Shown one piece after another: positions 56,021 to 64,000 of a stretch of 64,000 nucleotides of DNA. The notes below the pieces were generated by a model that saw only the letters and a list, made by a program, of their open reading frames with translations, had not been told where the DNA came from and did no database searches. This DNA is from Deltaproteobacteria bacterium (GTDB lineage: Bacteria; Desulfobacterota; BSN033; WVXP01), in the NCBI GenBank assembly GCA_019308905.1, contig JAFDHF010000004.1:1-64000 (forward strand). The letters are read 5' to 3'. How positions within the stretch are numbered: the first letter of the stretch is position 1; each line of letters opens with the position of its first letter. A program made the position numbers and the translations under genes.

Positions 56021-56604
56021 CGGAGGGCCTCCATCTGGTCTATATACTCCTCCACAAGCCTCTTCTGGTCCGCCTCGGTTATTCCTCTCTTGACTATCTC
56101 CTCGGCAAGCCTTACCGCCAGGTCGGCCATCTCCTCCCTGAGAACTCTTTGAGCCGCCCGGATCTCCTGCCGGGCTGTCACCTGGGCCTGCTCCCTGATC
56201 TTCTCTGCCATCTGTTCGGCCTCACGGATGAGCCTCGCCTTCTCCCTCTCTCCCTCCTCCCTCAAGGCCTGATGGATCCCCTGGATCTCCTCATCCATAC
56301 GGGCGAGTCGCGCTTCGTACTCCTTCGCTTTCTTCTCGGCTTCTGATCTCGCCCTCTCGGCCTCTTCCAGAGCCTTCTTAACTTCGGCCTGCCGCCTCTT
56401 GAGAAAGGTACCCAGCGGCTTTGAGAGGAATTTCACAAGAAGGGCCGCAAGAATCGCGAAGTTCACTACCTTGAAGGCAAAGCTCAGCCACGGGTTATGT
56501 GTAACCCTCTCGATCAGCGCACACCCTGGCAAAAAACCGATCAAGACGAGCAAGACTCCGAGGGACCAGGCATGTCTCCCGCCGGGCAGTCTCCTTCTCC
56601 TCAC
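56017..56604 (-). CDS. atpF: ATP synthase subunit b
   Basis: The 195-residue peripheral-stalk subunit has one membrane helix near residues 42-62 and a long charged coiled coil. The start is GTG 56604, which overlaps the TGA of the b' gene (GTGA), with GGGAGA upstream; an upstream GTG at 56631 is less likely. The N-terminus carries an extra hydrophobic segment ending in GFLPGC, a lipobox-like signal sequence not usual for b subunits. It might be lipid-anchored. Confidence 0.9.
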   Translation of the reverse strand: MRRRRLPGGRHAWSLGVLLVLIGFLPGCALIERVTHNPWLSFAFKVVNFAILAALLVKFLSKPLGTFLKRRQAEVKKALEEAERARSEAEKKAKEYEARLARMDEEIQGIHQALREEGEREKARLIREAEQMAEKIREQAQVTARQEIRAAQRVLREEMADLAVRLAEEIVKRGITEADQKRLVEEYIDQMEALR

Positions 56605-57029
56605 GAGATCTCCCTTCCGAGTATTCTGCACGCTATCTCCCTGGCCATGTCCTGGGCCTTCCTGTCAAGTTCGCGTCTCACCCGATCCCTCTCCTCGGCG
56701 ATCTGCCTGCGGATAATCGGAATGTCCCGTGCCAGTTCGGCCCGGGCCTTCTCAACGATCTCCTTGGAAAGGGTCTCTCCATGCCGGCGGAGTCTCTCCT
56801 TTTCACCGGCCGCCTGAGTCTTGGCTTCCGAGATTCTCCGCTCATAGGCCTCGAACTTCTCCTGAGCCTCCTTCCCCATGAGACCGGCGCGCTCCATGGT
56901 CCCCTCGATCCGCTCCCGCCGCTGGTTCATGACCCTCACGACCGGTTTGAAGATAAGCTCATTCAGAATAAAGATGAAAATGAGAAAATTGACAATCTGA
57001 ATGATGAGGCTCTGATTGATTTCGATCAT
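56601..57029 (-). CDS. ATP synthase subunit b' (second b-type stalk subunit)
   Basis: The 142-residue protein begins MIEINQSLIIQIVNFLIFIFILNELIFKP: a short N-terminal membrane helix, then a long charged helix. Paired b and b' genes at the head of the F1 operon are typical of phototrophs and many Desulfobacterota. It is first in the operon. atpB and atpE (a and c) are not in the window. Confidence 0.92.
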   Translation of the reverse strand: MIEINQSLIIQIVNFLIFIFILNELIFKPVVRVMNQRRERIEGTMERAGLMGKEAQEKFEAYERRISEAKTQAAGEKERLRRHGETLSKEIVEKARAELARDIPIIRRQIAEERDRVRRELDRKAQDMAREIACRILGREIS

Positions 57030-57101
57030 CCCGCGGCCACCAAAAGCAACCTACGAATTTTAAAGGGTTTATTGGGCGAGTCACCGACCAGAACGGAGGT
57101 G

Positions 57102-57131
57102 ATTGTAACCCAATCCCCCTTTGCTTGTCAA
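57102..57131 (-). promoter_or_regulatory. Promoter of the ATP synthase operon
   Basis: On the minus strand TTGACA (57126-57131), an 18-bp spacer and TACAAT (57102-57107). The leader to the b' start (57029) is about 65 nt. Confidence 0.7.
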
Positions 57132-57274
57132 GGACGAGAAAAGGCCTGAGTTTGCCGGCACTTCAAGGACACCGCCCCACCCTGATCGGGATCGGACAGA
57201 CGATCGGATCCCCATGGAAAGGGAGTCGAGGACTCGCCCTGAGAATCGGACGGGGCTTCACTTAGGAAAACGGC

Positions 57275-57329
57275 TTGACTTGTAGTTTTTTTACGATTAT
57301 TCTTGTTTATGTTTTTTAACTTATGTTAA
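57275..57329 (+). promoter_or_regulatory. Promoter and palindromic site before the HTH gene
   Basis: TTGACT (57275-57280), 17 bp and TATTCT (57298-57303). Just downstream of the start point lies TTAAC-TTAT-GTTAA (57316-57329), a perfect 5-bp palindrome in a T-rich patch and a candidate autoregulatory operator. Confidence 0.55.
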
Positions 57330-57367
57330 GATGGGTGTTCGGTCAGGAGCGGCAAACAGGTTCTGGC

Positions 57368-57592
57368 ATGGAATTGAAGGACAAGGAGATCCTCAACGAG
57401 GCGGAATTGATGGAGCTGCTCGGAGTCTCCAGAACGACTCTCTGGAAACTCAGGCGAGACCGCAATCTGCCCTATGGAAAAGTGGGAAGAGAATACCGCT
57501 ATCTGAAAAGCGAAATCATCAGGTGGTTGAAAGAGTCGAAGTACCAGATGGCCCCCCAACAGAGACGTTTCGACTTCCTCAAGGGGAAGTGA
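57368..57592 (+). CDS. Excisionase-type helix-turn-helix protein
   Basis: The 74-residue protein MELKDKEILNEAELMELLGV is one winged-HTH/excisionase domain (SRTTLWKLRRDRNLPYGKVGREYRYLKSEIIRWLKESK). The ATG at 57368 is preferred; an earlier ATG at 57323 lies inside the palindrome and has no ribosome site. No integrase is nearby. It is followed by gltX 165 bp later on the same strand, possibly co-transcribed. Confidence 0.78.
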   Translation: MELKDKEILNEAELMELLGVSRTTLWKLRRDRNLPYGKVGREYRYLKSEIIRWLKESKYQMAPQQRRFDFLKGK

Positions 57593-57756
57593 AGCTCCAA
57601 GCCGAACCGAACCCGATGGAGGCACGATCTGTGACACGGAACAGGACAGGGGGTATGGGTAGCCGGAAGGCCTTTCGCGGTTCCAGGACCCAGAGCCTCC
57701 AGCCCCATGAGGTGCCGTACGGAGCATATTCTTAGCAGATCGTCAGAGAGACAGCA

Positions 57757-59184
57757 ATGAGCAGAGAGGTACGTACCCGATTCCCTCCGAGTCCCACCGG
57801 ATATCTCCACATCGGGGGAGCCAGGACAGCCCTGTTCAACTGGCTTTTCGCCCGGCATTATGGAGGGAAGTTCATCCTCCGGGTGGAAGACACGGATGTG
57901 GCCAGATCGACCTCCGAGTCTGTCGAGGGCATACTTGAGAGCATGAGGTGGCTCGGACTCGATTGGGACGAGGGACCCTACTTCCAATCCCAGCGGCTCC
58001 ATATCTACAGAGACCATGTCCAACGGCTTCTCGATCATGGAAAGGCCTATCGCTGTTTTTGCAGCCCCGAGGAGCTCGAAAGAAAGCGAAAGCAGGCCAT
58101 CAAGGAGAAGAGGCAGCCTAAGTATGACGGCACCTGCCGGGACCTCAAACCCCCTTTCCCAGACCGTCCCTATGCCGTTCGGTTTCGCTCTCCTCAGGAG
58201 GGGAAGACTGCTTTCTTCGACCTGATCAAGGGGGAGATCGTCTTTGAAAACTCGGAACTCGACGACCTGATCATACTCCGGAGCGATGGAATGCCGACAT
58301 ACAACCTCGCCGTTGTGGTGGATGATGCCACCATGGGTGTGACCCATGTCATCAGGGGGGACGATCATGTCAACAATACACCCCGCCAGATTCTCCTCTT
58401 TAGGGCCTTCGATTTCCCTGTGCCCGAGTTCGCCCATGTGCCGATGATACTCGGACCCGACAAGACACGGCTCAGCAAGCGTCATGGCGCCCAGTCAGTA
58501 CTCGCATACAGAGACATGGGCTACCTGCCCCAGGGTCTCATGAACTACCTGGTCAGACTCGGGTGGTCTTACGGAGATCAGGAGTTCTTTACCGTTGAGG
58601 AGATGATCGAAAAGTTCACCCTGGACAACGTGGGCACTTCGCCCGGTATGTTCGATCCAGAGAAGCTGCGGGCCATCAACGGCGACCATATCAAGGCGAG
58701 CAGGCCAGAGGAGATCGCCCGTCTTCTTATCCCTTACATCAGGGCGAAGGGATACGCGGTCGAGGAAGGGGAGAGACTCACCAGAATCGTTGAGGCCCTC
58801 AAAGAGAGGGCCAAGACGCTGGTGGAGATGGCCGACCAGGCCGAGTTCTGGTTCCAGGAGAAGGTCGAATACGAGGAAAAGGCCGCCGCAAAGTTTCTCA
58901 GACCGGAGGCTCTCCCAGCTCTTGAAAGGCTGGCAGAGGAGATAAGATCCATGGAAAACCTCGATGAGCAGACCCTGGAGACGATGTTTCGGAAGCTGGC
59001 GGAAAAGATGGGGGTCAGGCTCGTGAAGGTGGCCCAGCCGGTCCGGGTGGCCCTTACAGGGCGGAGCGCGAGTCCGGGGCTTTTTGAAGTCATGGACATC
59101 CTCGGAAAACAGAAGGTCCTGGAACGCCTCGCGAGTGCCATGGAATACATTCGAGGGGGAGAGGGGTCCCACGGATCCTCCTGA
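57757..59184 (+). CDS. gltX: Glutamyl-tRNA synthetase
   Basis: The 475-residue class I synthetase has the HIGH motif as PSPTGYLHIGGARTALFN (about 9-26) and KMSKS as DKTRLSKRHG (about 238-247). It charges tRNA-Glu, and tRNA-Gln if the organism uses GatCAB. There are no cysteine-rich zinc residues after the HIGH motif, so it is the non-zinc type. Confidence 0.95.
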   Translation: MSREVRTRFPPSPTGYLHIGGARTALFNWLFARHYGGKFILRVEDTDVARSTSESVEGILESMRWLGLDWDEGPYFQSQRLHIYRDHVQRLLDHGKAYRCFCSPEELERKRKQAIKEKRQPKYDGTCRDLKPPFPDRPYAVRFRSPQEGKTAFFDLIKGEIVFENSELDDLIILRSDGMPTYNLAVVVDDATMGVTHVIRGDDHVNNTPRQILLFRAFDFPVPEFAHVPMILGPDKTRLSKRHGAQSVLAYRDMGYLPQGLMNYLVRLGWSYGDQEFFTVEEMIEKFTLDNVGTSPGMFDPEKLRAINGDHIKASRPEEIARLLIPYIRAKGYAVEEGERLTRIVEALKERAKTLVEMADQAEFWFQEKVEYEEKAAAKFLRPEALPALERLAEEIRSMENLDEQTLETMFRKLAEKMGVRLVKVAQPVRVALTGRSASPGLFEVMDILGKQKVLERLASAMEYIRGGEGSHGSS

Positions 59185-59253
59185 TTCAAGAGTCTTTGAG
59201 AATCCAGGGAGAGATGATCGGGATTTCAAGATGCGGCAACCGGGAGCCCAGTC

Positions 59254-62200
59254 ATGAGACTAAGATCGATTGAGATTCACGGGTTCAAGTCCTTCTACGA
59301 CAGGATCAACTTCTCCTTTCCCTCTGGAATCACCACCATCGTCGGTCCCAACGGGTGCGGGAAGAGCAACATCCTCGACGCTATTCTATGGGCGATGGGC
59401 GAGAGAAGCGCCAAGCATCTCCGAGGAAAGGTAATGGAGGACGTGATCTTTGCCGGCTCCGATGGAACCAAACCCCTGGGAATGGCCGAGGTCAACCTGG
59501 TTCTTGCCAACGACGACGGCGGATGTCCGGATCGATACAAGCAGTTCGACGAGATCATGATCAGCCGCCGCCTCTTCCGGTCAGGAGAAAGCGAATTCTT
59601 CATAAACAAGAGACCGTGCAGACTCAGGGATGTAGTCGATCTATTTCTCGACTTGGGCATCAGCAACCAGGCCTATTCCATCGTGGAACAGGGAAAGGTC
59701 GAAGCCATCATCCATGCAAAGCCCGAGGAGAGGAGAATCCTCATAGAGGAAGCCGCGGGTATCGCAAAATTTCGGGATCGCAAGCGAGAGGCTCTCTCCA
59801 AGATCGAGCAGACAGAGCAGAACCTTCTCCGGATTCAGGACGTACTGGGGGAAATCCGCCGCCAGATACAGTCCCTGGAGAAACAGGTGAAAAAGGCCGA
59901 GCGATTCAAGAGTCTCCGCAAAGAGATCCGGCGATGTGAAATCGCCTTGGCCTATGGGGAGTATTCCCGGTTGAGAGGTGAACAGGCGGAGAACGAGAAG
60001 ATACTCGCCCAGCTGAAAAGGGACGAGGATTCCCTCTCGGAACGGCTCCAGGAGAGAGAGAACACCCTGAGGGCCCTGAGAACCGAGCGTGCCCAGTGGG
60101 AAGAGCGGATCGCCTCTATCGAGAGGACGATCTACGAGACCAGAGGTGCAATCGAGAGGGAAGAGGAACGAATCGAGGCCGGCCAAAGGGAGGTAGCCAA
60201 CCTGAAGAACCTGGAGGTCCAGTACGGGGGAGAGATCGATGAGCTGAACACCAGGCTCCAGGATGCGGCGAACCAGAGGGCGGCTCTTCTCGAAGAGTCG
60301 AGCGATCTGGGCAGAATGGTCAACGAAAAAGAGAAAGAGCTCGAGGCAAGGAGGGCCGAGTGGCAGGCCTTCCGTGACGGCTGGAGCCAGGCCGGCCGGT
60401 ATCTTGAAGATCAGAAAGCCGATCTTGTGGAGCTCCTGTCTCAGCAGTCCAAGACCGCCAACCAGATTGCCTTCTGTGAAAGAAATCTGAAGGAACTGAA
60501 TGCAAGAAAAGACCAGAACGACAGGGAGATTGCGGAAGCAAGCGGCCAGGTGAAAAGCAACGCTTCCCTCCGCCTGGAAAAAGAGGCACTTCAAGGGTCT
60601 CTGAGGGCCAAGCAGGCCAGATGTGAAGGGGAAGTAAAGACCCTGGAGGGGGAGGTCGCCCTCTTGGAGAAGGAATCGGGTGAGACGGAGCTTCGCATGA
60701 GCCGGATCGACCGGGAATACCAGATCGCATGGTCCAAACTCCGATCCCTGGAAGAGCTCCAGAGGGGTCTGGAAGGCTTCGACGAGGGGGTGAAGGCCCT
60801 GATGCTGGCCAGAGAGACGGAGGCGACCGGAATCCGAGGTTTGGTGGCCGACATCGTGGAGACCGAGCCGTCTTACGAGGCCGCGGTGAGTGCCGTTCTA
60901 GCCCATCGTCTCCAGTATGTGATCGTGGAGAGCCATGAAGAGGGACTAAAGGCGGTAGACCTGCTAAAGAGGGAAGCCAGGGGGAGAATCGGTGTGATCC
61001 CCATGAACCTGAAGGCAGAGCGGTTCGATTCAAGGGACTCACTCGCCCGAACCAGGGGTGTGGTCGGTCCTCTGCTCGACCATGTGAGGTTGAAACCGGG
61101 ATACGAACACATCGGCCGTCTCCTCCTGGGAAACGTCTGGTTGGTGGAGAGTCTCGATGAGGCGATGAGAGTCTGGCATGAGGGCCGCTCCTTTCAGGCT
61201 CTCGTAACGCCGGGGGGGGAGGTCTTCGATGGGTCGGGGATCATTATCGGCGGAAGCCATGACGGCCGGTCCCTTCAGATTCTGGAGAGGAAGGCCGGTA
61301 TCAGGAGCCTGACAGGTCAGGTCGCCCAAAAGAGGTCCCACCTCGACCAAGCGAGGGCAAGACTCCAGGTGATCAGACAGAGACTCTCCGAGGCTCGGTC
61401 CCGTCTGGAAAAGAAAGACAAGGAGAGACAGGGGCTGGCCCTGGAACTGGTAGCCGCGGAAAGGGAAATGGAGAGACTCATCCAAGAAGGTGAGGAGAGG
61501 GAGAAGCGCCACAGGGTTCTGGTCTTTGAACGAGACCAACTGAAATCCCGGATCAGTGAACTTGAAGAGGAGATCTCGAGGGCCCGCCAGGAATTTCAGA
61601 AACTGGAGCAGGATCTCGAAACAAGACGTGAGACCATCCAGAGGGCCAAACTCAGGCTGGAGGAATCCGAGAAAGAGAAGGAACGGATGGATCGGGAGAT
61701 GACCGGCCTCCAGGTCCAGATCGCCCGGTGGCGCGAACAGTACAGAGGGGCCCAGAGAAGCCTCGACTCACTGGAGGAGAGGGAGAGGGATCTGAGAAGA
61801 CAGGTCTCCAAGAGGCTCGAGATGCTGGAGGAAAACGGCAAGATCCTTCAGAAGACCGAGCAGGACATCGCCCGGATGCGCGCGGATCTCAAGGAATGGA
61901 AAAAGAAACAGGAAGAAGCAAAGGATCTGCTCACCTTGGAGAAACAGGGCCTCAAGGAGAAGTCGAAGGGAGCCAGAGACCTGGAAGACGCGAGCCGTCG
62001 CGATCAGATCCGCCTCGAGGATCTTAAGAGGAGAATCCACGAACAGAATCTCAGCCTGGCCGAAACCCACCTCAAGATGAACCACATCTTCGAGAGTATC
62101 CTCGAAAAGTATCGAATCGATATCAGGGTCGCCCCTGTTCCAGAGGAGGTTCGTAACGGGAACGTCCCGGATCAGAACCGGCTGGCGAGCCTCAAGGCCT

Positions 62201-62835
62201 CACTCGACGGCCTCGGTGAGGTGAATCTCGTGGCTCTTCAAGAGTACGAGGATCTCAAGGAGCGTTACGAGTTTTTGGCCGGCCAGCAGGAGGATCTCAG
62301 GGCCTCGCTCGGCCGGCTCAGGAAGGCCATCCAACGGATAGACAGGACCACCAAGAGGCGTTTCATCGAGGCCTTTGAAGGGACAAACGAAAAGTTCCAG
62401 GTCCTGTTCCCCCGGCTGTTCAACGGCGGGAAAGCGGCTCTGGTCATGACAGATGAGCAGGACGTTCTCTCGACCGGCATCGAAATCATGGTCCAACTCC
62501 CCGGCAAGCGGCTCCAGCGTCTCGACCTCCTCTCCGGAGGGGAAAAGACCCTGGTGGCCATCGCTCTTGTCTTCTCTCTCTTTCTCTACAGGCCGACCCC
62601 TTTCTGCCTGCTCGACGAGGTGGACGCGCCCCTTGATGACACCAATGTGGGAAAGTTCCTCGAGATGATTCAGGAACTGTCGGGCCGATCCCAGTTGATA
62701 GTCATCACCCACAACAAGAAGACCATGGAGATCGCTCATACCCTTTACGGCATTACCATGGAGTCTCCCGGGATCTCCAAGGTCGTTTCCGTGAGGCTGA
62801 ACCAACCGGAGCTTCCCAGCCGGGCTCCCAACTGA
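59254..62835 (+). CDS. smc: Chromosome partition protein SMC
   Basis: The 1193-residue condensin ATPase has an N-terminal Walker A (GPNGCGKSNILDAILWAMG, about 32-50), two long coiled coils around a hinge (about 530-670, GIRGLVADIVETEPSYEAAV...GGEVFDGSGIIIGG) and a C-terminal signature LLSGGEKTLVAIALVFSLF with Walker B CLLDEVDAPLDD. It organises and segregates chromosomes with ScpA/ScpB. An in-frame start at 59254 directly precedes MRLRSIEIHGFKSF, the usual N-terminus. Confidence 0.96.
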   Translation: MRLRSIEIHGFKSFYDRINFSFPSGITTIVGPNGCGKSNILDAILWAMGERSAKHLRGKVMEDVIFAGSDGTKPLGMAEVNLVLANDDGGCPDRYKQFDEIMISRRLFRSGESEFFINKRPCRLRDVVDLFLDLGISNQAYSIVEQGKVEAIIHAKPEERRILIEEAAGIAKFRDRKREALSKIEQTEQNLLRIQDVLGEIRRQIQSLEKQVKKAERFKSLRKEIRRCEIALAYGEYSRLRGEQAENEKILAQLKRDEDSLSERLQERENTLRALRTERAQWEERIASIERTIYETRGAIEREEERIEAGQREVANLKNLEVQYGGEIDELNTRLQDAANQRAALLEESSDLGRMVNEKEKELEARRAEWQAFRDGWSQAGRYLEDQKADLVELLSQQSKTANQIAFCERNLKELNARKDQNDREIAEASGQVKSNASLRLEKEALQGSLRAKQARCEGEVKTLEGEVALLEKESGETELRMSRIDREYQIAWSKLRSLEELQRGLEGFDEGVKALMLARETEATGIRGLVADIVETEPSYEAAVSAVLAHRLQYVIVESHEEGLKAVDLLKREARGRIGVIPMNLKAERFDSRDSLARTRGVVGPLLDHVRLKPGYEHIGRLLLGNVWLVESLDEAMRVWHEGRSFQALVTPGGEVFDGSGIIIGGSHDGRSLQILERKAGIRSLTGQVAQKRSHLDQARARLQVIRQRLSEARSRLEKKDKERQGLALELVAAEREMERLIQEGEEREKRHRVLVFERDQLKSRISELEEEISRARQEFQKLEQDLETRRETIQRAKLRLEESEKEKERMDREMTGLQVQIARWREQYRGAQRSLDSLEERERDLRRQVSKRLEMLEENGKILQKTEQDIARMRADLKEWKKKQEEAKDLLTLEKQGLKEKSKGARDLEDASRRDQIRLEDLKRRIHEQNLSLAETHLKMNHIFESILEKYRIDIRVAPVPEEVRNGNVPDQNRLASLKASLDGLGEVNLVALQEYEDLKERYEFLAGQQEDLRASLGRLRKAIQRIDRTTKRRFIEAFEGTNEKFQVLFPRLFNGGKAALVMTDEQDVLSTGIEIMVQLPGKRLQRLDLLSGGEKTLVAIALVFSLFLYRPTPFCLLDEVDAPLDDTNVGKFLEMIQELSGRSQLIVITHNKKTMEIAHTLYGITMESPGISKVVSVRLNQPELPSRAPN

Positions 62836-63585
62836 ACAAACCCCACTGCCTCTCAAACCCCGATAGGGCCGACGCGAGGGTTTGAAGGGACCGCACACCC
62901 TATCATGTAAGGGTCACCGCGTGGGCTCAGGAGCGAAGGAACAAGGGCTTTCCCCTTGAGAGTCGAGGAATATCTCCAGGAATCAAGAGACCCTACGACG
63001 TGTCCTCCGAAGGCCCGGGGAACTCCCGGGAAAATAACCTTGACAATTTTCCCGGTTCCTGTATACTCTCTCTGACGTTTATACACGTGCGGCTTGCATC
63101 GGGAGCACGCAAAGCAGGTGAGTTCTCATCAGAGGGATGCGAGGGGGGGAGTAATGGTTTGCTTCTCCATAGGGAAAGAGGATTTAGGTCCATGAACCTG
63201 TGCTTTTTTCTGAAAGGCCTTTGTCAAAGGATGTATCTCTACGCATCTCCTTCTATCTCCAGCGACCGGGCTGGCTCAATGAGAGCCTGCCTACCAGCTC
63301 CCGGCTATCTTCCCCGCGTTGGATCCATCTTGTACGACTTTACCATCGGTGGGGGCGACCCTGTTTTTCGCTCCCACCCAGCCTGAACCGGCTCATTCCC
63401 GACTCCTTGTCAGACCTCACCTTCCATCTCCACCGCGTAAAACTCCTTCTGAAGGGGTGGCTTGTCCGTCAGGGTCGGGAAAGACCGGGAGATCGGAGAA
63501 ACGGGCACGGGGGGTCAACCCTTTTACAGCAAACAGAGTGGCCCTCTTCAAGGGGGTACAAATCCAAGTAAGGAGGTATCGGATA
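62836..63585 (+). other. Long intergenic region with promoter, no gene seen
   Basis: About 750 bp. A stem at about 62857-62886 (CAAACCC...GGGTTTG) lies after the smc stop but has no T tract. A strong promoter follows at 63040. The remaining 500-nt leader before the substrate-binding protein has several GC-rich potential hairpins, for example CGTGC...GCACG near 63088-63110. Open frames in it look non-coding. No riboswitch class is recognisable. Confidence 0.4.
63040..63067 (+). promoter_or_regulatory. Sigma-70 promoter upstream of ABC substrate-binding gene
   Basis: TTGACA, a 16-bp spacer and TATACT. It implies a leader of about 510 nt before the gene at 63586, unless another promoter exists. 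Confidence 0.65.
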
Positions 63586-64000
63586 ATGAAGAGTAGCAGG
63601 ATTGCAGGGCTGGCGGTTTTTCTTTTGGTTGGAACACTTCTTTCTGTATCTCTGGTCCACGCCGGGGGGTTGGGCGTGAGGTGGGGGCTGCTGCCGCCTC
63701 TTACCGGACCCTTTGCCACTCTGGGAAAACAGCAGATGCAGGGGGCGACCCTGGCGCTGGAAGAACTCAAGGCCAAAGGAGGTCCCTTCGAGGACATCCG
63801 GTGGTTCGTGGAGGATACCACTCTCAAGGCTCCTGTTGCGGTCCAGAAAGCAGAAAAACTGATCGAGAAGAGGGGGGTCCAGTTTATTACGGGCTGCATC
63901 AGCAGCAGTTCTGCCCTTGCGGTTCGCGAGGTCATCGACCGCCACAGGGTCTTTTTCAATCCCACGGTGGGAACAAACATGTTCAATACTGCCGATGCCA
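63586..64000 (+). CDS. ABC transporter substrate-binding protein (LivJ/Peripla_BP_6 type), 3' end outside window
   Basis: The visible 138 residues begin MKSSRIAGLAVFLLVGTLLS, a Sec signal peptide cleaved near VHA-GG. The mature start VRWGLLPPLTGPFATLGKQQ, MQGATLALEELKAKGG and GVQFITGCISSSSALAVREV are typical of branched-chain amino acid/amide (HAAT) binding proteins. AAGGAGG lies upstream of ATG 63586. Ligand unknown. Confidence 0.88.
   Translation, partial: MKSSRIAGLAVFLLVGTLLSVSLVHAGGLGVRWGLLPPLTGPFATLGKQQMQGATLALEELKAKGGPFEDIRWFVEDTTLKAPVAVQKAEKLIEKRGVQFITGCISSSSALAVREVIDRHRVFFNPTVGTNMFNTADA

Noticed and set aside
63000-63571. Two plus-strand open frames of 123-128 codons in the long leader
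   Set aside because: No ribosome-binding sites, arginine/serine/proline-rich random composition, and they lie over the promoter or hairpins.

Overview
The window looks like chromosome of an anaerobic, iron- and sulfur-handling member of the Desulfobacterota (former Deltaproteobacteria). The support is indirect: a GC-rich genome with strong Shine-Dalgarno sites, multihaem c-type cytochromes beside a Rieske/b6-type quinol oxidoreductase, TAXI-type TRAP transport, sigma-54 control, FeoAB and Acr3 genes, and an ATP synthase operon that starts with paired b' and b subunits. No rRNA or ribosomal protein gene is present to fix the taxonomy.

Layout. 1-3.2 kb is an accessory patch: a truncated phage-like gene, a small zinc-ribbon gene, tRNA-Thr(CGT), an internally deleted REP-associated transposase element, a lower-GC saccharopine-dehydrogenase-like gene and an IS3 transposase stump. 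3.2-12 kb holds a PilZ protein, a penicillin-acylase family enzyme, an arylsulfotransferase-like protein and a fused TRAP permease with its TAXI binding protein. 12.6-16.5 kb holds an MltF-like transglycosylase, oligoribonuclease and a sigma-70 family factor. 16.7-24 kb is a minus-strand block of LmbE deacetylase, two TauE/SafE permeases, a CDF metal exporter, a patatin, a NifX-like protein and a sigma-54 activator. 24-27.2 kb is arsenic resistance (two ArsR, Acr3, ArsC). 27.5-29.3 kb holds a threonine dehydratase and a SPOR-NlpC lipoprotein. 29.2-33.8 kb is a compact ferrous-iron operon under a Fur-box promoter. 34-45.5 kb holds SprT, NikR, a PfkB kinase, GlmU-GlmS, a ClC channel, a PcrA helicase and an NmrA-like reductase. 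46-50.2 kb is a cytochrome complex (8-haem cytochrome, Rieske, cytochrome b in two pieces, 9-haem cytochrome). 50.8-57 kb is atpFFHAGDC. 57.3-64 kb holds a small HTH gene, gltX, smc and the start of an ABC substrate-binding protein.

The most distinctive system is a sigma-54 regulatory unit. Two minus-strand promoters, before the NifX-like-patatin-CDF operon and before a TauE gene, each carry a canonical -24/-12 element. At 94-96 bp upstream of each lies a matching double palindrome, with identical spacing, that shares a 13-bp core. The likely activator is encoded next to one of them. Other points of interest are a Fur-FeoA fusion inside the feo operon, a b6-type cytochrome b interrupted by an in-frame TGA and apparently lacking its fifth helix, a possible attenuator before a 55-residue zinc-ribbon gene, and an ArsR operator sitting on a near-consensus promoter.
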